DNA of 64,000 nucleotides from Candidatus Harrysmithiimonas galli (GTDB lineage Bacteria > Bacillota > Bacilli > CAJFEE01): the NCBI GenBank assembly GCA_904373265.1, contig CAJFEE010000010.1:62001-126000 (forward strand), written 5' to 3'. Both the position numbers and the translations under genes were made by a program. The notes beneath the pieces were generated by a model. The model did not search any database. It worked only from the letters and a program-made list of their open reading frames with translations, and was not told the origin of the DNA. How positions within the stretch are numbered: position 1 is the stretch's first letter; every line of letters starts with the position of its first letter. Below, one piece after another: positions 34,689 to 46,947 of the stretch.

Positions 34689-35513
34689 ATGCAGGATTTG
34701 TTTGAGCCAACTGATTGGGTGGGCATATACGAACCGAAACGTGTTACATCGAAATTTCCAAATTTAACCATTGGTTTTACTACGCGAAACGGCGGTGTAT
34801 CTACAGAACCATTTCATTCGTTGAATGTGGGTTTGCATGTGCAAGATCATCAAGAGTGCATCATTCAAAACCGTACATATATTGCTGAGCAAATTGGTTT
34901 TCCACTCTCTGCTTGGGTAACCATTGAACAGGTTCATGGTTCCCATATTCAAAAGCTGTGCATAAAAGATTTATATCAAGAGAACCAGACGTCTCATGTA
35001 CCTTTATATTCAGCATGTGATGGGATTTATACAAATCATAGGGGAGTTTTGTTGGTAACCTTCTATGCGGATTGTGTTCCTTTATACTTCTATGCCCCCA
35101 AGCATCATTTAATTGGACTTGCACATAGCGGGTGGAAAGGAACCGCAGCACAAATCGGGCGAAAGATGATTGATACTTGGATGCAAGAGGAAGGTGTTTT
35201 GCCCAAGGAAGTCTATGTTATCATTGGTCCGGCAATCGGTTCTTGCTGTTATACTGTAGATTCAAAAGTTCAATCTGCCATAGCCAACACATTGCCACCC
35301 AAATGGGTAGAGAAAATTTATAGACCTATTTTTGATGGGAAGTATGCTATTGATTTAAAATTGACTTGTTACTATCAAATATTAGAGTGTAATATACCTG
35401 AGAACCAAATTTATCAAACAAACCATTGTACAAGTTGTTTAAATGAAGTATATTTTTCTTATCGAAGAGATCAAGGGAAAACGGGAAGAATGATGAGCTT
35501 TATTGGATTATAG
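34689..35513 (+). CDS. pgeF: PgeF/LACC1-family purine nucleoside phosphorylase (YlmD)
   Basis: A 274-residue YfiH/LACC1 protein. TRNGGVSTEPFHSLNVGLHV (residues ~32-51) and the zinc/copper site residues in EQVHGSHI, ADCVPLYFY, LAHSGWKGTAAQIG and the C-terminal CTSCLNEVYFSYRRDQGKTGR are all present. Family members show purine nucleoside phosphorylase activity or edit peptidoglycan precursors. The start ATG 34689 follows AAGGGGGC. It is the first gene of the pgeF-ylmE-sepF-ylmG cluster, 13 bases before ylmE. Confidence 0.93.
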   Translation: MQDLFEPTDWVGIYEPKRVTSKFPNLTIGFTTRNGGVSTEPFHSLNVGLHVQDHQECIIQNRTYIAEQIGFPLSAWVTIEQVHGSHIQKLCIKDLYQENQTSHVPLYSACDGIYTNHRGVLLVTFYADCVPLYFYAPKHHLIGLAHSGWKGTAAQIGRKMIDTWMQEEGVLPKEVYVIIGPAIGSCCYTVDSKVQSAIANTLPPKWVEKIYRPIFDGKYAIDLKLTCYYQILECNIPENQIYQTNHCTSCLNEVYFSYRRDQGKTGRMMSFIGL

Positions 35514-35526
35514 GGAGGTTTTTTAT

Positions 35527-36201
35527 ATGAAGGTGGCACAGCAGCTTGCAAAAGTAAAGGAAAAAATTCAAGCCGCGTGTACACGTGTTGGACGAAATCC
35601 GGAAGAAGTAAAGATTGTGGCAGTAACAAAATATGCCAGCAATGAACGGACAAAAGAAGCTATAGAGGCGGGCTTGCTTCATATTGGAGAAAATCGACTT
35701 GAAGGATTAAAAGAAAAACAAGCATTTTTAACGGATTTCAATATACAGTGGCATTTTATTGGTTCTTTGCAAAGCCGAAAGGTAAAGGAGGTTTTGCATT
35801 CTGGTGTTCACTATATTCATTCTTTAGATCGTTTATCATTGGCAGAAGAAATTCAAAAGCGGAGTATCTCAGTGGTTCGTTGCTTCGTTCAAGTGAATGT
35901 TTCAAAAGAAGAATCCAAACATGGACTGGCTGTTTGGGAATTGAATCCATTTATTCAAGCATTGGAGCAATTTCCAAATATTTGTGTGGTCGGCTTGATG
36001 ACAATGGCACCTTTAAAAGCAACAAAAGAAGAGCTTCGTTTGTATTTTCGCCAATTGAAAAAACTACAATTAGAAATTGAAGCTATGCAGCTTTCTTATG
36101 CTCCTTGTCATGAATGTTCCATGGGAATGTCCAATGATTTTGAAATTGCTGTTGAAGAAGGTGCAACGTTTATTCGGTTAGGGACTGTTTTAGTGGGATA
36201 A
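35527..36201 (+). CDS. ylmE: pyridoxal phosphate homeostasis protein (YggS/PLPBP family)
   Basis: A 224-residue PLP-binding protein. The lysine that holds PLP is in VKIVAVTKYAS (residue ~36), followed by IGENRLEGLKEK, WHFIGSLQSRKVKEV, VQVNVSKEESKHGL, VGLMTMAPL and the C-terminal CHECSMGMSNDFEIAVEEGATFIRLGTVLVG. It has no known catalytic activity and buffers PLP in related bacteria. ATG 35527 follows GGGAGG; an earlier in-frame start would overlap pgeF. It precedes sepF as in other Gram-positives. Confidence 0.95.
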   Translation: MKVAQQLAKVKEKIQAACTRVGRNPEEVKIVAVTKYASNERTKEAIEAGLLHIGENRLEGLKEKQAFLTDFNIQWHFIGSLQSRKVKEVLHSGVHYIHSLDRLSLAEEIQKRSISVVRCFVQVNVSKEESKHGLAVWELNPFIQALEQFPNICVVGLMTMAPLKATKEELRLYFRQLKKLQLEIEAMQLSYAPCHECSMGMSNDFEIAVEEGATFIRLGTVLVG

Positions 36202-36241
36202 TGAATAATGAAAATGTATAAAAATATAGGGGGGAAAGAAG

Positions 36242-36715
36242 ATGTTTCAAAAACTAAAGCAATATTTGTCCTTAAATGATGATGAAGATTTTATCGATGA
36301 ATATGAAGAAAAGCAACATGATAAATTTGAATCTGAGGCAAGAGCAAATGCGTTTTTAGAAAAACCAGAGACAGGAGCTGGAAAGGCCAAGGTGCTAAGC
36401 TTGGTGTCATCCAATCCTTCAAGAGGCGAAACCATGCCCAAAGTAGTTTTGGTGGAGCCACGTTCTTATCAAGAGGTACAGGATATTGCAGATCATTTAA
36501 AAGGTCGAAAAGCAGTTATTATTAATTTACAGCGGATGCCAAAGGATCAAGCCAAGCGTGTTGTTGATTTTTTGAGCGGAACCGTTTATGCAATTAACGG
36601 TGACATTCAAAAGTTGGGGCTACAAACTTTTATTTGTACTCCAGATAATGTGGATGTTAGTGGTACAATTACAGACTATATTCAAGAAACAGATCAAATG
36701 GATAAAAGGTGGTAA
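36242..36715 (+). CDS. sepF: cell division protein SepF
   Basis: A 157-residue SepF. The N-terminal [11 protein letters not shown] is the amphipathic membrane-binding helix, followed by an acidic linker and the conserved core [59 protein letters not shown] (residues ~68-127) that polymerises into rings and binds the FtsZ C-terminus. The FtsZ in this window has a matching C-terminal peptide. ATG 36242 follows GGGGGGAAAG. ylmG starts six bases after its stop. Confidence 0.97.
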   Translation: MFQKLKQYLSLNDDEDFIDEYEEKQHDKFESEARANAFLEKPETGAGKAKVLSLVSSNPSRGETMPKVVLVEPRSYQEVQDIADHLKGRKAVIINLQRMPKDQAKRVVDFLSGTVYAINGDIQKLGLQTFICTPDNVDVSGTITDYIQETDQMDKRW

Positions 36716-36720
36716 ATATT

Positions 36721-36984
36721 TTGGATTTATTATATACAGTTTTATATTATGCCTTGCAGCTTTATACTTTCGCGATTATTGCCTATATTTTCATGTCATG
36801 GTTTCCTGGTGCAAGAGAAAGTGCGTTTGGTGAATTTTTGTCGAATATATGCGAACCGTATTTAGCACCTTTTCGTCGTATCATTCCTCCGATTGGTATG
36901 TTTGATTTTTCGCCAATTGTCGCTATTTTTCTATTGCAGTTTGCCGTGTATGGTTTGAATTTTATTTTCAGCAGGATTTCATAG
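36721..36984 (+). CDS. ylmG: YggT family membrane protein YlmG
   Basis: An 87-residue protein with two membrane segments and the YggT signature [50 protein letters not shown]. Members influence division or nucleoid placement in plastids and cyanobacteria; the role in Firmicutes is unknown. TTG 36721 lies eight bases after AAGGTGG; a GTG at 36709 lies in that site and overlaps sepF. A weak hairpin (AAAGAGA 36990 with TCTCTTT 37011) follows. Confidence 0.9.
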   Translation: MDLLYTVLYYALQLYTFAIIAYIFMSWFPGARESAFGEFLSNICEPYLAPFRRIIPPIGMFDFSPIVAIFLLQFAVYGLNFIFSRIS

Positions 36985-37131
36985 TATGTAAAGAGAAGAA
37001 GGTCAATCCCTCTCTTTTCGTCCTCTAATTTGGTAAACCAATTGGATTTTGGGATTTGATGACTGAATTTTATTTATGAATTGGGTTATGGTGTCTATGA
37101 GATATAAGTTTTTAGAAAGGATTTTATACAT

Positions 37132-37905
37132 TTGAGTATTTACCATCATTTTTCATTGGATGAACGTGAATGGGTTGATCGTGTTTTGGATTGGAAAAAT
37201 CAAGTAAAAACTGCTTATATAATGAAAAGAACACCTTTTTTAAATCCACGTGAACAATATATTGTAGAATGTGTAATCGGAGCTTCAGATACGGTTCAAA
37301 TTTTTAAAAACAAGGAATTTGAGGGTCTGGAGCGTCAACGTTTTATTCTTGCTCCGTCATTTTATGAAATTCATCCAGAAGATTTTCATGTTTCTTTATT
37401 GCAAATCAACTATCCGACTAAATTTCATACACTGAAACATTCGCAGGTACTTGGTGCATGTATGAATTTAGGCATAAAACGTCAAATGCTGGGGGATATT
37501 TTGGTTGTTGATAAGAGAATTCAAATCATTGCTGCAAAAGAGATTATTCCTTTTGTGTATACGCATTTAACGATGATTCATCATGTAAAGGTGAATATAA
37601 CAGAAATTACCTTTTCTGAACGTCTGAAACCAAAAGAGGTGTGGAAAGAGGAGCAGACTACAATTTCATCTCGTCGCTTGGATATCATTGTTAGCAAAGT
37701 GGCAAAGCTTTCCCGACAGAAAGCACAAGATTTAATTGAAAAGGAATATGTTCAAGTCAATTACCAAATTTGTGTGAAACCAGATCGTCTTATTCAGACA
37801 GGAGATTTTTTGTCGATTCGGAAAGCAGGCAGAGTAAAAATCAAAAGTTTTTTAGAAAAAACAAAAAAAGATAAAGAAAGAATGGTTTACGAGCAATTGG
37901 GTTAA
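37132..37905 (+). CDS. ylmH: S4-domain RNA-binding protein YlmH
   Basis: A 257-residue YlmH. The N-terminal two-thirds include FLNPREQYIVECVIG, FHVSLLQINYPTKFHTLKHSQVLGACMNLGIKRQMLGDILV, and the S4 domain is at residues ~181-240 (SRRLDIIVSKVAKLSRQKAQDLIEKEYVQVN). YlmH is a ribosome-associated RNA-binding protein linked to rescue of stalled 50S subunits. The start is TTG 37132 with AGAAAGG eleven bases upstream. It lies between ylmG and divIVA as in B. subtilis. Confidence 0.94.
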   Translation: MSIYHHFSLDEREWVDRVLDWKNQVKTAYIMKRTPFLNPREQYIVECVIGASDTVQIFKNKEFEGLERQRFILAPSFYEIHPEDFHVSLLQINYPTKFHTLKHSQVLGACMNLGIKRQMLGDILVVDKRIQIIAAKEIIPFVYTHLTMIHHVKVNITEITFSERLKPKEVWKEEQTTISSRRLDIIVSKVAKLSRQKAQDLIEKEYVQVNYQICVKPDRLIQTGDFLSIRKAGRVKIKSFLEKTKKDKERMVYEQLG

Positions 37906-37958
37906 CGGTATAATAGGATATTGAGCATAATGTGCAATAAAATATAGGAGGAAATCAT

Positions 37959-38654
37959 ATGCCATTAACGCCCCTAGATATTCATAATAAAGAATTTTCC
38001 AGAGGCTTCAGAGGATTTGTTGAAGATGAAGTCAATGAATTTTTAGACCAAGTGATTAAAGATTATGAGTTGATCATTCGAGAGAAAAAAGATATTGAAC
38101 AACAATTAAAAGCAGCCAATACACGTTTGGATCATTATGTAAAAATTGAGGATACTTTAAAACAATCCATTATTATTGCGCAAGAAGCAGCAGAGGAAGT
38201 AAAGAAAAATGCCAATCAGGAGGCAAAGCTGATTGTAGGTGAAGCAGAAAAAAATGCGGATCGTATTGTTCAGGAAGCCATCGCCAAATCGCGGCAAGTG
38301 ATGATGGATATGGAAGAATTAAAAAAACAAGTCATGATTTATAAATCTCGATTCCGTATGCTTGTTGAATCACAGCTTGAGCTGATTGAAAATGGTGAAT
38401 GGGAACGGTCTTTAAGCTTTGATGCGCCTGCTTCAGATAACAGTATGCATGTTCTGTCTTCTTTTGATGGATTCTCTAAGCAGTCTGATCGTGAATCGGA
38501 AATATCAGTGACAAAGCCATTGAAAGATGAATCGGATTTATCTTCCTATATCAGTGATGAAACGCAGGAAATTCCGTTTGATCCGCTTTTATCTAGAGAT
38601 CAAGTCAGTGACTTGAGAGAAAAAGTTGCAGCAACACTTGACAAACAATCATAA
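37959..38654 (+). CDS. divIVA: cell division initiation protein DivIVA
   Basis: A 231-residue coiled-coil protein. The N-terminal lipid-binding domain reads MPLTPLDIHNKEFSRGFRGF and is followed by VEDEVNEFLDQVIKDYELIIREKK; the long coiled coil covers residues ~28-150. DivIVA gathers at curved membranes and directs the Min system, and at sporulation it anchors chromosome origins. The C-terminal acidic tail is longer than in B. subtilis (164 residues). ATG 37959 follows AGGAGG. The -35 box of the ileS T-box promoter (TTGACA 38638) lies in its last codons. Confidence 0.95.
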   Translation: MPLTPLDIHNKEFSRGFRGFVEDEVNEFLDQVIKDYELIIREKKDIEQQLKAANTRLDHYVKIEDTLKQSIIIAQEAAEEVKKNANQEAKLIVGEAEKNADRIVQEAIAKSRQVMMDMEELKKQVMIYKSRFRMLVESQLELIENGEWERSLSFDAPASDNSMHVLSSFDGFSKQSDRESEISVTKPLKDESDLSSYISDETQEIPFDPLLSRDQVSDLREKVAATLDKQS

Positions 38655-38667
38655 TTTTTTTTAGAAT
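38638..38667 (+). promoter_or_regulatory. sigma-A promoter of the ileS T-box leader
   Basis: TTGACA (38638-38643) in the 3' end of divIVA, 18 bases, TAGAAT (38662-38667). Transcription would begin near 38674, at the foot of the T-box leader. Confidence 0.6.
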
Positions 38668-38673
38668 ATCTCA

Positions 38674-38937
38674 TATACGTAGATGAGGGCAAGTACGTTT
38701 TATAACAGAAGCAGCGAATCAGGGAATGGTGAGAGCCTGATCAGAAGTTATAAACCGGAAAATCACCTTTGAGTTTTTATTCTGAACATGTATTAAAGTA
38801 AGAATAAACGTATCATTTGGCGTTAACAAATGCAAAGTGGATCTTCATAGTTAGTAAAACTGCGAAAATCAAAACCGGGTGGTACCGCGGGTATGTTAAA
38901 ATACAAGCTCGTCCCTTTTTAGGGACGAGCTTTTTTG
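38674..38937 (+). ncRNA. T-box riboswitch, isoleucine specific
   Basis: The T-box sequence with the conserved GGGTGGTACCGCGG core (38877-38890) is followed by the terminator AAGCTCGTCCCT (38905-38916) / AGGGACGAGCTT (38921-38932) with T-run. In stem I the specifier loop appears to be AAAATCACCTTTGAG, giving ATC (Ile) at 38762-38764, which fits the downstream ileS. Uncharged tRNA-Ile binding at specifier and T-box stabilises the antiterminator. Confidence 0.95.
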
Positions 38938-39174
38938 TCTAATCAGAAGGTATAGCCTTTGTGTACAAAGACAAAACAATTGTTTCTGCAAGTTTTAATC
39001 ATTTTTAAAGTACAAAATTTTTTAATCTGTTAATCAAAAAATCTGGCTTTTCATTGATGTACAGTAAAATATTATGCTACATAAAAAAGTATTTTATTTG
39101 AAAACTGAAATATCCAATTAGATGAAAAATTTTATTTTTAATTAAAAACCAAAGATCAAAAAGGGGTGTTTGAT
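38938..39174. other. spacer between T-box terminator and ileS
   Basis: About 240 AT-rich bases, longer than usual between a T-box and its gene. No further structure or promoter is clear. Confidence 0.5.
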
Positions 39175-41928
39175 TTGGAATATAAGCACACATTAAACAT
39201 GATGCAAACGAAATTTCCAATGAAGGGAGGATTGCCAACCAAAGAACCGAAAATTCAGGAGAACTGGAAAGCAAATAAAATTTATCAAAAGGTACTGGAA
39301 CGGACAAAAGATTGTCCCTCTTTTATTTTGCATGATGGACCACCCTATGCCAATGGAGATATTCATATTGGACATGCTTTAAACAAGATTTTAAAGGATA
39401 TGATTGTTCGTTATAAATCTATGACTGGTTATTATGCACCGTATGTTCCAGGTTGGGATACACATGGTTTGCCAATTGAACAAGCTTTGACCAACCAAAA
39501 GGGCATTGATCGAAAAAAAATGTCCATTGCTGAATTTCGCAAGCGCTGTGAGGAATATGCCTATGAACAAATTGAGCGTCAAAAAGTACAATTTGAACGG
39601 TTGGGAGTTCGTGGAGATTTTGAAAATCCATATATTACATTAAAGCCGCATTATGAAGCCAGACAAATTCTTGTATTTGGTGAAATGGCAAAAAAGGGCT
39701 ATATTTATAAAGGTTTGAAGCCAGTCTATTGGTCACCTTCTTCTGAATCGGCATTGGCAGAAGCAGAAATTGAATATCATGATAAAAAATCTCCTTCCAT
39801 TTATGTTGCCTTTCAGGTAGAGGATGGAAAAGGTATTTTATCAGCAGAGGAAGAGGTGATTATTTGGACAACTACACCTTGGACGTTACCAGCCAATCTT
39901 GGGATTTCTGTCCATCCAGATTTAACTTATATTGTTGTTGCAGTTAACCATCGTAAGTTTGTGATTTGTAAAGACTTGTTAGAGGCGGTAACGACGGAGC
40001 TGGCGTGGGAAAATCCGAGTGTACTTCGTGAAATCAAAGGGAAGGATTTGGAAAATATTACATGCAAGCATCCGTTTTATTCCCGTACCTCTTTGGTAAT
40101 GTGTGGTGAGCATGTTACAACTGATGCCGGGACTGGCTGTGTTCACACTGCACCAGGACATGGGGAGGATGACTTTTACATTGGACAGAAATATGGTCTT
40201 AGTGTACTTTGTCCAGTGGATGATCGCGGTTATATGACTGAGGAAGCACCAGGTTTTGAAGGAATGTTTATCGAAGATGCCAATAAAGCTATTGGGATGA
40301 AACTAGAGGAAAACGATCGTTTATTAAAATTGAAATTTATTACCCATAGTTACCCGCACGATTGGCGGACAAAAAAACCTGTTATTTTCCGTGCAACTGC
40401 ACAATGGTTTGCATCCATTGCTGATTTCCGTGAAGAACTGCTTCAAGCAATTCGAACCGTCGATTGGATTCCAGCATGGGGTGAAACCCGTTTGTATAAT
40501 ATGGTTCGAGACCGAGGTGATTGGTGTATTTCCCGTCAAAGAACATGGGGTGTACCGATTCCGGTATTTTATGGAGAAAACGGTGAGGCAATTCTTACCG
40601 ATGAAACCATTGGTCATGTTGCAAAGTTATTTCGTGAATATGGCAGCAATGTGTGGTTTGAAAGGGAAGCGAAGGATTTGTTACCAGAAGGTTTTACCCA
40701 TCCGTCTAGTCCAAACGGACAATTTACAAAAGAAATGGACATTATGGATGTGTGGTTTGATTCAGGTTCCTCGCACCAAGGCGTTTTATCCGAAAGAGAC
40801 GATTTAAGTTATCCAGCTGACCTTTATCTAGAAGGATCTGACCAATATCGCGGTTGGTTTAATTCATCTTTATCGACTGGAGTTGCAGTAACTGGACAGG
40901 CACCTTATAAAGCTGTATTATCACATGGATTTACTCTGGACGGTGAAGGAAGAAAAATGTCTAAATCTTTGGGGAATACCATTGTTCCACAAAAGGTTAT
41001 GGATCAAATGGGGGCAGATATTTTACGCTTATGGGTTTCTTCTACTGATTATCAAGCTGATGTTCGGGTATCCGATGCCATCTTAAAACAAGTTTCCGAA
41101 GTGTATCGTAAACTGCGTAATACTTTCCGCTTTTTGCTTGGAAATTTGTATGATTTTGATGCAAAAAAAGATTTTGTCTCCTATGAAAATTTGCATGAGG
41201 TAGATCAATATATGCTCATTCGTCTGAACGAGGTTGTAAAATCTGTTCGTGCAGCATATGATTCCTATAATTTTGGTAGTATTTATCAGACCATTAACAA
41301 TTTTGTTACTTTGGATATGAGTGCTTTTTATTTAAATTTTGGAAAAGATGTGTTGTATATTGATGCACCAAATAGCTTAGCACGCCGTGGTATGCAAACG
41401 GTACTTTATGAAACTTTGGAAAGTTTGGTGAAGCTGGTTTGCCCAATTTTACCACATACGGCTGAAGAAGTATGGTCATATATGGAAATGGAAGCCCAAA
41501 GCGTGCAATTAACGGACATGCCAAAGGCCAAAACATATACTGGTGCTAAGCAATTAAAAGAGAAGTTTACCAAGTTCTTGCATGTTCGTGATGAAGTTGC
41601 AAAAGCAATAGAGGATGCCCGTAATGAGAAAATTATTGGAAAATCGCTAGAAGCAAAGGTTATCATTTACCCATCAAAAGAGATAGAGGAAATTTTATCA
41701 GAAATGAAGGACGATGTACGGTTATTGTTGATTGTATCCAATTTGGAAATTCATTCATCAACGGATGATGCACCAAATGATGTGAAAGAGTTTGATGGAT
41801 TGAAGATAAAAATTGAAAAAGCACCAGGCCAAACTTGTGGTCGTTGCTGGGTCATTAAAGAAGATGTCGGCGTCAATCCGAAACATCCAGAAATCTGCTG
41901 TCGTTGTGCTGATATTATAGAAGCATAA
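39175..41928 (+). CDS. ileS: isoleucyl-tRNA synthetase
   Basis: A 917-residue class I synthetase charging tRNA-Ile. HIGH box is [11 protein letters not shown] (residues ~60-70); the editing domain has [19 protein letters not shown] and [15 protein letters not shown]; the KMSKS box is [10 protein letters not shown] (~595-604); the C-terminal zinc finger uses CGRC and CCRC. It starts at TTG 39175, six bases after AAGGGGTG, matching the family N-terminus ([19 protein letters not shown]). Expression is controlled by the T-box at 38674-38937. A terminator follows at 41944. Confidence 0.98.
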   Translation: MEYKHTLNMMQTKFPMKGGLPTKEPKIQENWKANKIYQKVLERTKDCPSFILHDGPPYANGDIHIGHALNKILKDMIVRYKSMTGYYAPYVPGWDTHGLPIEQALTNQKGIDRKKMSIAEFRKRCEEYAYEQIERQKVQFERLGVRGDFENPYITLKPHYEARQILVFGEMAKKGYIYKGLKPVYWSPSSESALAEAEIEYHDKKSPSIYVAFQVEDGKGILSAEEEVIIWTTTPWTLPANLGISVHPDLTYIVVAVNHRKFVICKDLLEAVTTELAWENPSVLREIKGKDLENITCKHPFYSRTSLVMCGEHVTTDAGTGCVHTAPGHGEDDFYIGQKYGLSVLCPVDDRGYMTEEAPGFEGMFIEDANKAIGMKLEENDRLLKLKFITHSYPHDWRTKKPVIFRATAQWFASIADFREELLQAIRTVDWIPAWGETRLYNMVRDRGDWCISRQRTWGVPIPVFYGENGEAILTDETIGHVAKLFREYGSNVWFEREAKDLLPEGFTHPSSPNGQFTKEMDIMDVWFDSGSSHQGVLSERDDLSYPADLYLEGSDQYRGWFNSSLSTGVAVTGQAPYKAVLSHGFTLDGEGRKMSKSLGNTIVPQKVMDQMGADILRLWVSSTDYQADVRVSDAILKQVSEVYRKLRNTFRFLLGNLYDFDAKKDFVSYENLHEVDQYMLIRLNEVVKSVRAAYDSYNFGSIYQTINNFVTLDMSAFYLNFGKDVLYIDAPNSLARRGMQTVLYETLESLVKLVCPILPHTAEEVWSYMEMEAQSVQLTDMPKAKTYTGAKQLKEKFTKFLHVRDEVAKAIEDARNEKIIGKSLEAKVIIYPSKEIEEILSEMKDDVRLLLIVSNLEIHSSTDDAPNDVKEFDGLKIKIEKAPGQTCGRCWVIKEDVGVNPKHPEICCRCADIIEA

Positions 41929-41943
41929 AAAAATTTTTTTAAG

Positions 41944-41981
41944 GTCTGTTTAAGAAAAGGAGTTCTTAAGCAGGCTTTTTT
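41944..41981 (+). terminator. intrinsic terminator after ileS
   Basis: GTCTGTTTAAGAA (41944-41956) pairs with TTCTTAAGCAGGC (41963-41975), followed by TTTTTT. Confidence 0.85.
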
Positions 41982-42132
41982 ATGAAATAATAAAGTATAG
42001 ATGTTTTTATTATATGAAAAAATATTTTTTTATAAAAAATGGTTGGTTTTAGAATCAGTTAATGAGCACTTTTTTGTGGTTTTCTTTGTTATGAACAAAG
42101 ATATAGAATCAATACGTGCCTAGAATCTTTCA

Positions 42133-42161
42133 TTGGCTTATGTTATGATAAACCGTATAAA
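42133..42161 (+). promoter_or_regulatory. sigma-A promoter of lspA-rluD
   Basis: TTGGCT (42133-42138), 17 bases, TATAAA (42156-42161). The transcript would start near 42168, so the leader is very short. Confidence 0.6.
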
Positions 42162-42187
42162 AATGAAGGGAATGGAGTGTGTATGGT

Positions 42188-42682
42188 TTGTTAAAATATA
42201 AATGGTTATACATTGTTTTGCTCTTGGTTATCGGAATAGATCAGTTGACCAAGTGGTTGGTTTTGAAAAATATGTACGTAACAGAATCAATTTCTATCAT
42301 TGGGGAATTTTTGAAATTTACTTCTCATCGAAATCGTGGCGCGGCGTGGGGTATGCTGGAAGGACAGTTCTGGCTTTTTTATATTGTGACAGCAATTGTA
42401 GTTGGCTTTATTTTATATTATATTATTCGATTTAAAATTACAGATTTTCTTTCACTGCTGACATTTGGTTTCATTATGGGTGGTGCAGTTGGAAATTTTC
42501 TCGATCGTTTCTTTCGTGGGGAGGTTGTTGATTTTATTGAAGTGAATTTCTCCTTTTATAATCGTTTTCCGATTTTCAATATCGCAGATGCGGCATTGAC
42601 AATCGGTGTCCTTTTGTTTGCCTTTGTTATTTTAACAGAAGGAAAAGCAGCAAAGGAGGAATCAGTGAAAAATGGAGAATAA
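42188..42682 (+). CDS. lspA: lipoprotein signal peptidase (signal peptidase II)
   Basis: A membrane protein of about 164 residues with four helices. It contains GIDQLTKWLVLKNM, FKFTSHRNRGAAWGML-type blocks, and the two catalytic aspartates in VGNFLDRFFRGEVVDFI and FNIADAALTIG. It removes signal peptides from prolipoproteins at the cytoplasmic membrane. TTG 42188 is chosen because GGAG lies ten bases upstream and the promoter at 42133-42161 leaves too little leader for GTG 42179, though that start remains possible. It overlaps rluD by 11 bases. Confidence 0.95.
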   Translation: MLKYKWLYIVLLLVIGIDQLTKWLVLKNMYVTESISIIGEFLKFTSHRNRGAAWGMLEGQFWLFYIVTAIVVGFILYYIIRFKITDFLSLLTFGFIMGGAVGNFLDRFFRGEVVDFIEVNFSFYNRFPIFNIADAALTIGVLLFAFVILTEGKAAKEESVKNGE

Positions 42683-43592
42683 AGTATTTCACGTTACTGA
42701 AGCACAACAATTTTTTCGACTGGATAAATTTTTGACAGATCAGTTGCCAGGAGTTTCACGTTCACAAATTCAAAGCTGGATTAAAAATGGACATGTCCAG
42801 ATTAACGGAACAGCTTCTAAGATAAACTATAAGGTTAAGCTTACAGATAAAATTCATGTAACGATACCAAAAGTGACTGAAGCAGAAATTTTGCCTGAGG
42901 AAATTTTGCTGGACATTTATTATGAAGATGCGGATGTTATTGTGGTTAATAAACCTAAAGGTATGGTGGTACATCCATCAGCTGGACATACTTCTGGTAC
43001 GCTTGTCAATGCACTTTTGTTTCATTGTCAAGACTCGCTTAGCGGCATTAATGGCATCAGTCGTCCGGGTATTGTGCATCGCATTGATAAAGATACATCT
43101 GGACTATTGATGGTAGCAAAAAATGACCATGCGCATCAAAGCCTAGTCAAACAGTTGCAAAACAAAACGGTTACGAGAAAATATATCGCATTGGTGCACG
43201 GTAAGATTTTGCATGAGAAGGGCACGATTGATGCACCGATTGGTAGAGATCCACAAGATCGGCAGAAAATGACAGTAACGGATGCCAATTCCAGAGATGC
43301 CATAACACATTTCAATGTGTTGGAGTATTTTGAAGATGCTTACACATTGATTGAGTGTATTTTAGAAACGGGTCGGACGCATCAAATTCGTGTACATATG
43401 AAGTATATTGGATTTCCGCTTGTTGGTGATCCGAAATATGGTCCGCGAAAAACTTTGGACATTGGAGGACAAGCTTTACATGCATCAGTTCTTGGCTTTG
43501 ATCATCCTGTTACAGCCACGTATATTGAACGAACGGCACCTTTGCCAACAGACTTTCAAAAACTTCTTGAAAATCTTCGTTTAAATGCTTGA
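42672..43592 (+). CDS. rluD: RluD-type 23S rRNA pseudouridine synthase (YlyB)
   Basis: A 306-residue pseudouridine synthase with an N-terminal S4 domain (FRLDKFLTDQLPGVSRSQIQSWIKNGHVQING, residues ~15-46) and the catalytic domain VVNKPKGMVVHPSAGHTSGTLVNALL ... GIVHRIDKDTSGLLMVAK with the catalytic Asp139, ending in GRTHQIRVHMKYIGFPLVGDPKYG. It likely modifies helix 69 of 23S rRNA, as RluD does. ATG 42672 lies within the end of lspA after AAGGAGG. Its stop codon overlaps the -35 box of the pyr promoter. Confidence 0.93.
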   Translation: MENKVFHVTEAQQFFRLDKFLTDQLPGVSRSQIQSWIKNGHVQINGTASKINYKVKLTDKIHVTIPKVTEAEILPEEILLDIYYEDADVIVVNKPKGMVVHPSAGHTSGTLVNALLFHCQDSLSGINGISRPGIVHRIDKDTSGLLMVAKNDHAHQSLVKQLQNKTVTRKYIALVHGKILHEKGTIDAPIGRDPQDRQKMTVTDANSRDAITHFNVLEYFEDAYTLIECILETGRTHQIRVHMKYIGFPLVGDPKYGPRKTLDIGGQALHASVLGFDHPVTATYIERTAPLPTDFQKLLENLRLNA

Positions 43593-43617
43593 TTGTTATA
43601 TATGGAAGGCGTATAAT
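43589..43617 (+). promoter_or_regulatory. pyr operon promoter
   Basis: TTGATT (43589-43594), 17 bases, perfect TATAAT (43612-43617). The -35 overlaps the rluD stop codon. The transcript would start near 43624 at the attenuator. Confidence 0.8.
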
Positions 43618-43624
43618 GAAAAAC

Positions 43625-43776
43625 AAATAGAGACCTTTTAAATCAGTCCCGTGAGTCTGAGAAGGGTTCGTGTTTGCTGTGGCGAAAATGCCAATGCGTC
43701 CATGTTTTCAATTCGGCGTGTAGTATCCGTTTCAATTAACACACCTTCGAGTTCACAAGGCTCGGAGGTTTTTTTA
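43625..43776 (+). promoter_or_regulatory. PyrR-binding attenuator of the pyr operon
   Basis: The leader carries CCTTTTAAATCAGTCCCGTG with TGAGAAGGG (43634-43675), matching the PyrR anti-antiterminator (CCTTTTAA...AGTCC..GAG...AAGGG). It ends in a terminator: ACCTTCGAG (43743-43751) with CTCGGAGGT (43761-43769) and a T-run. With UMP bound, PyrR stabilises the first hairpin and transcription stops. I see only this one attenuator in the operon. Confidence 0.85.
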
Positions 43777-44506
<730 letters not shown>

Positions 44507-44589
44507 ATTTAAAAATGCCGAAGTGAAAAAATGATTAGGCGGATGCAAAAGAAAAAAGAACTTCTATCAATAAAGCTTACCGTCAATCT

Positions 44590-44644
44590 AAAGGATGCGG
44601 TCTCTATTTTGTACAGGGAAAGAAAAGGAAGATTTGCTGCATAA
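44590..44644 (+). pseudogene. partial duplicate of the pyrR 3' end
   Basis: GATGCGGTCTCTATTTTGTAC (44594-44614) differs at two positions from GATGCAGTCTCTATTTTATAC near the end of pyrR and encodes the same DAVSILY. It continues RERKGRFAA to a stop at about 44644. It lies where pyrP is found in B. subtilis and probably records a deletion or duplication there. Confidence 0.5.
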
Positions 44645-44707
44645 TAAGAAGACCGGAACCAGTTGTTCATAAAAAATTGTGTCCATATGTCTGGTCTCAA
44701 GTTATGA

Positions 44708-46943
<2,236 letters not shown>

Positions 46944-46947
<4 letters not shown>

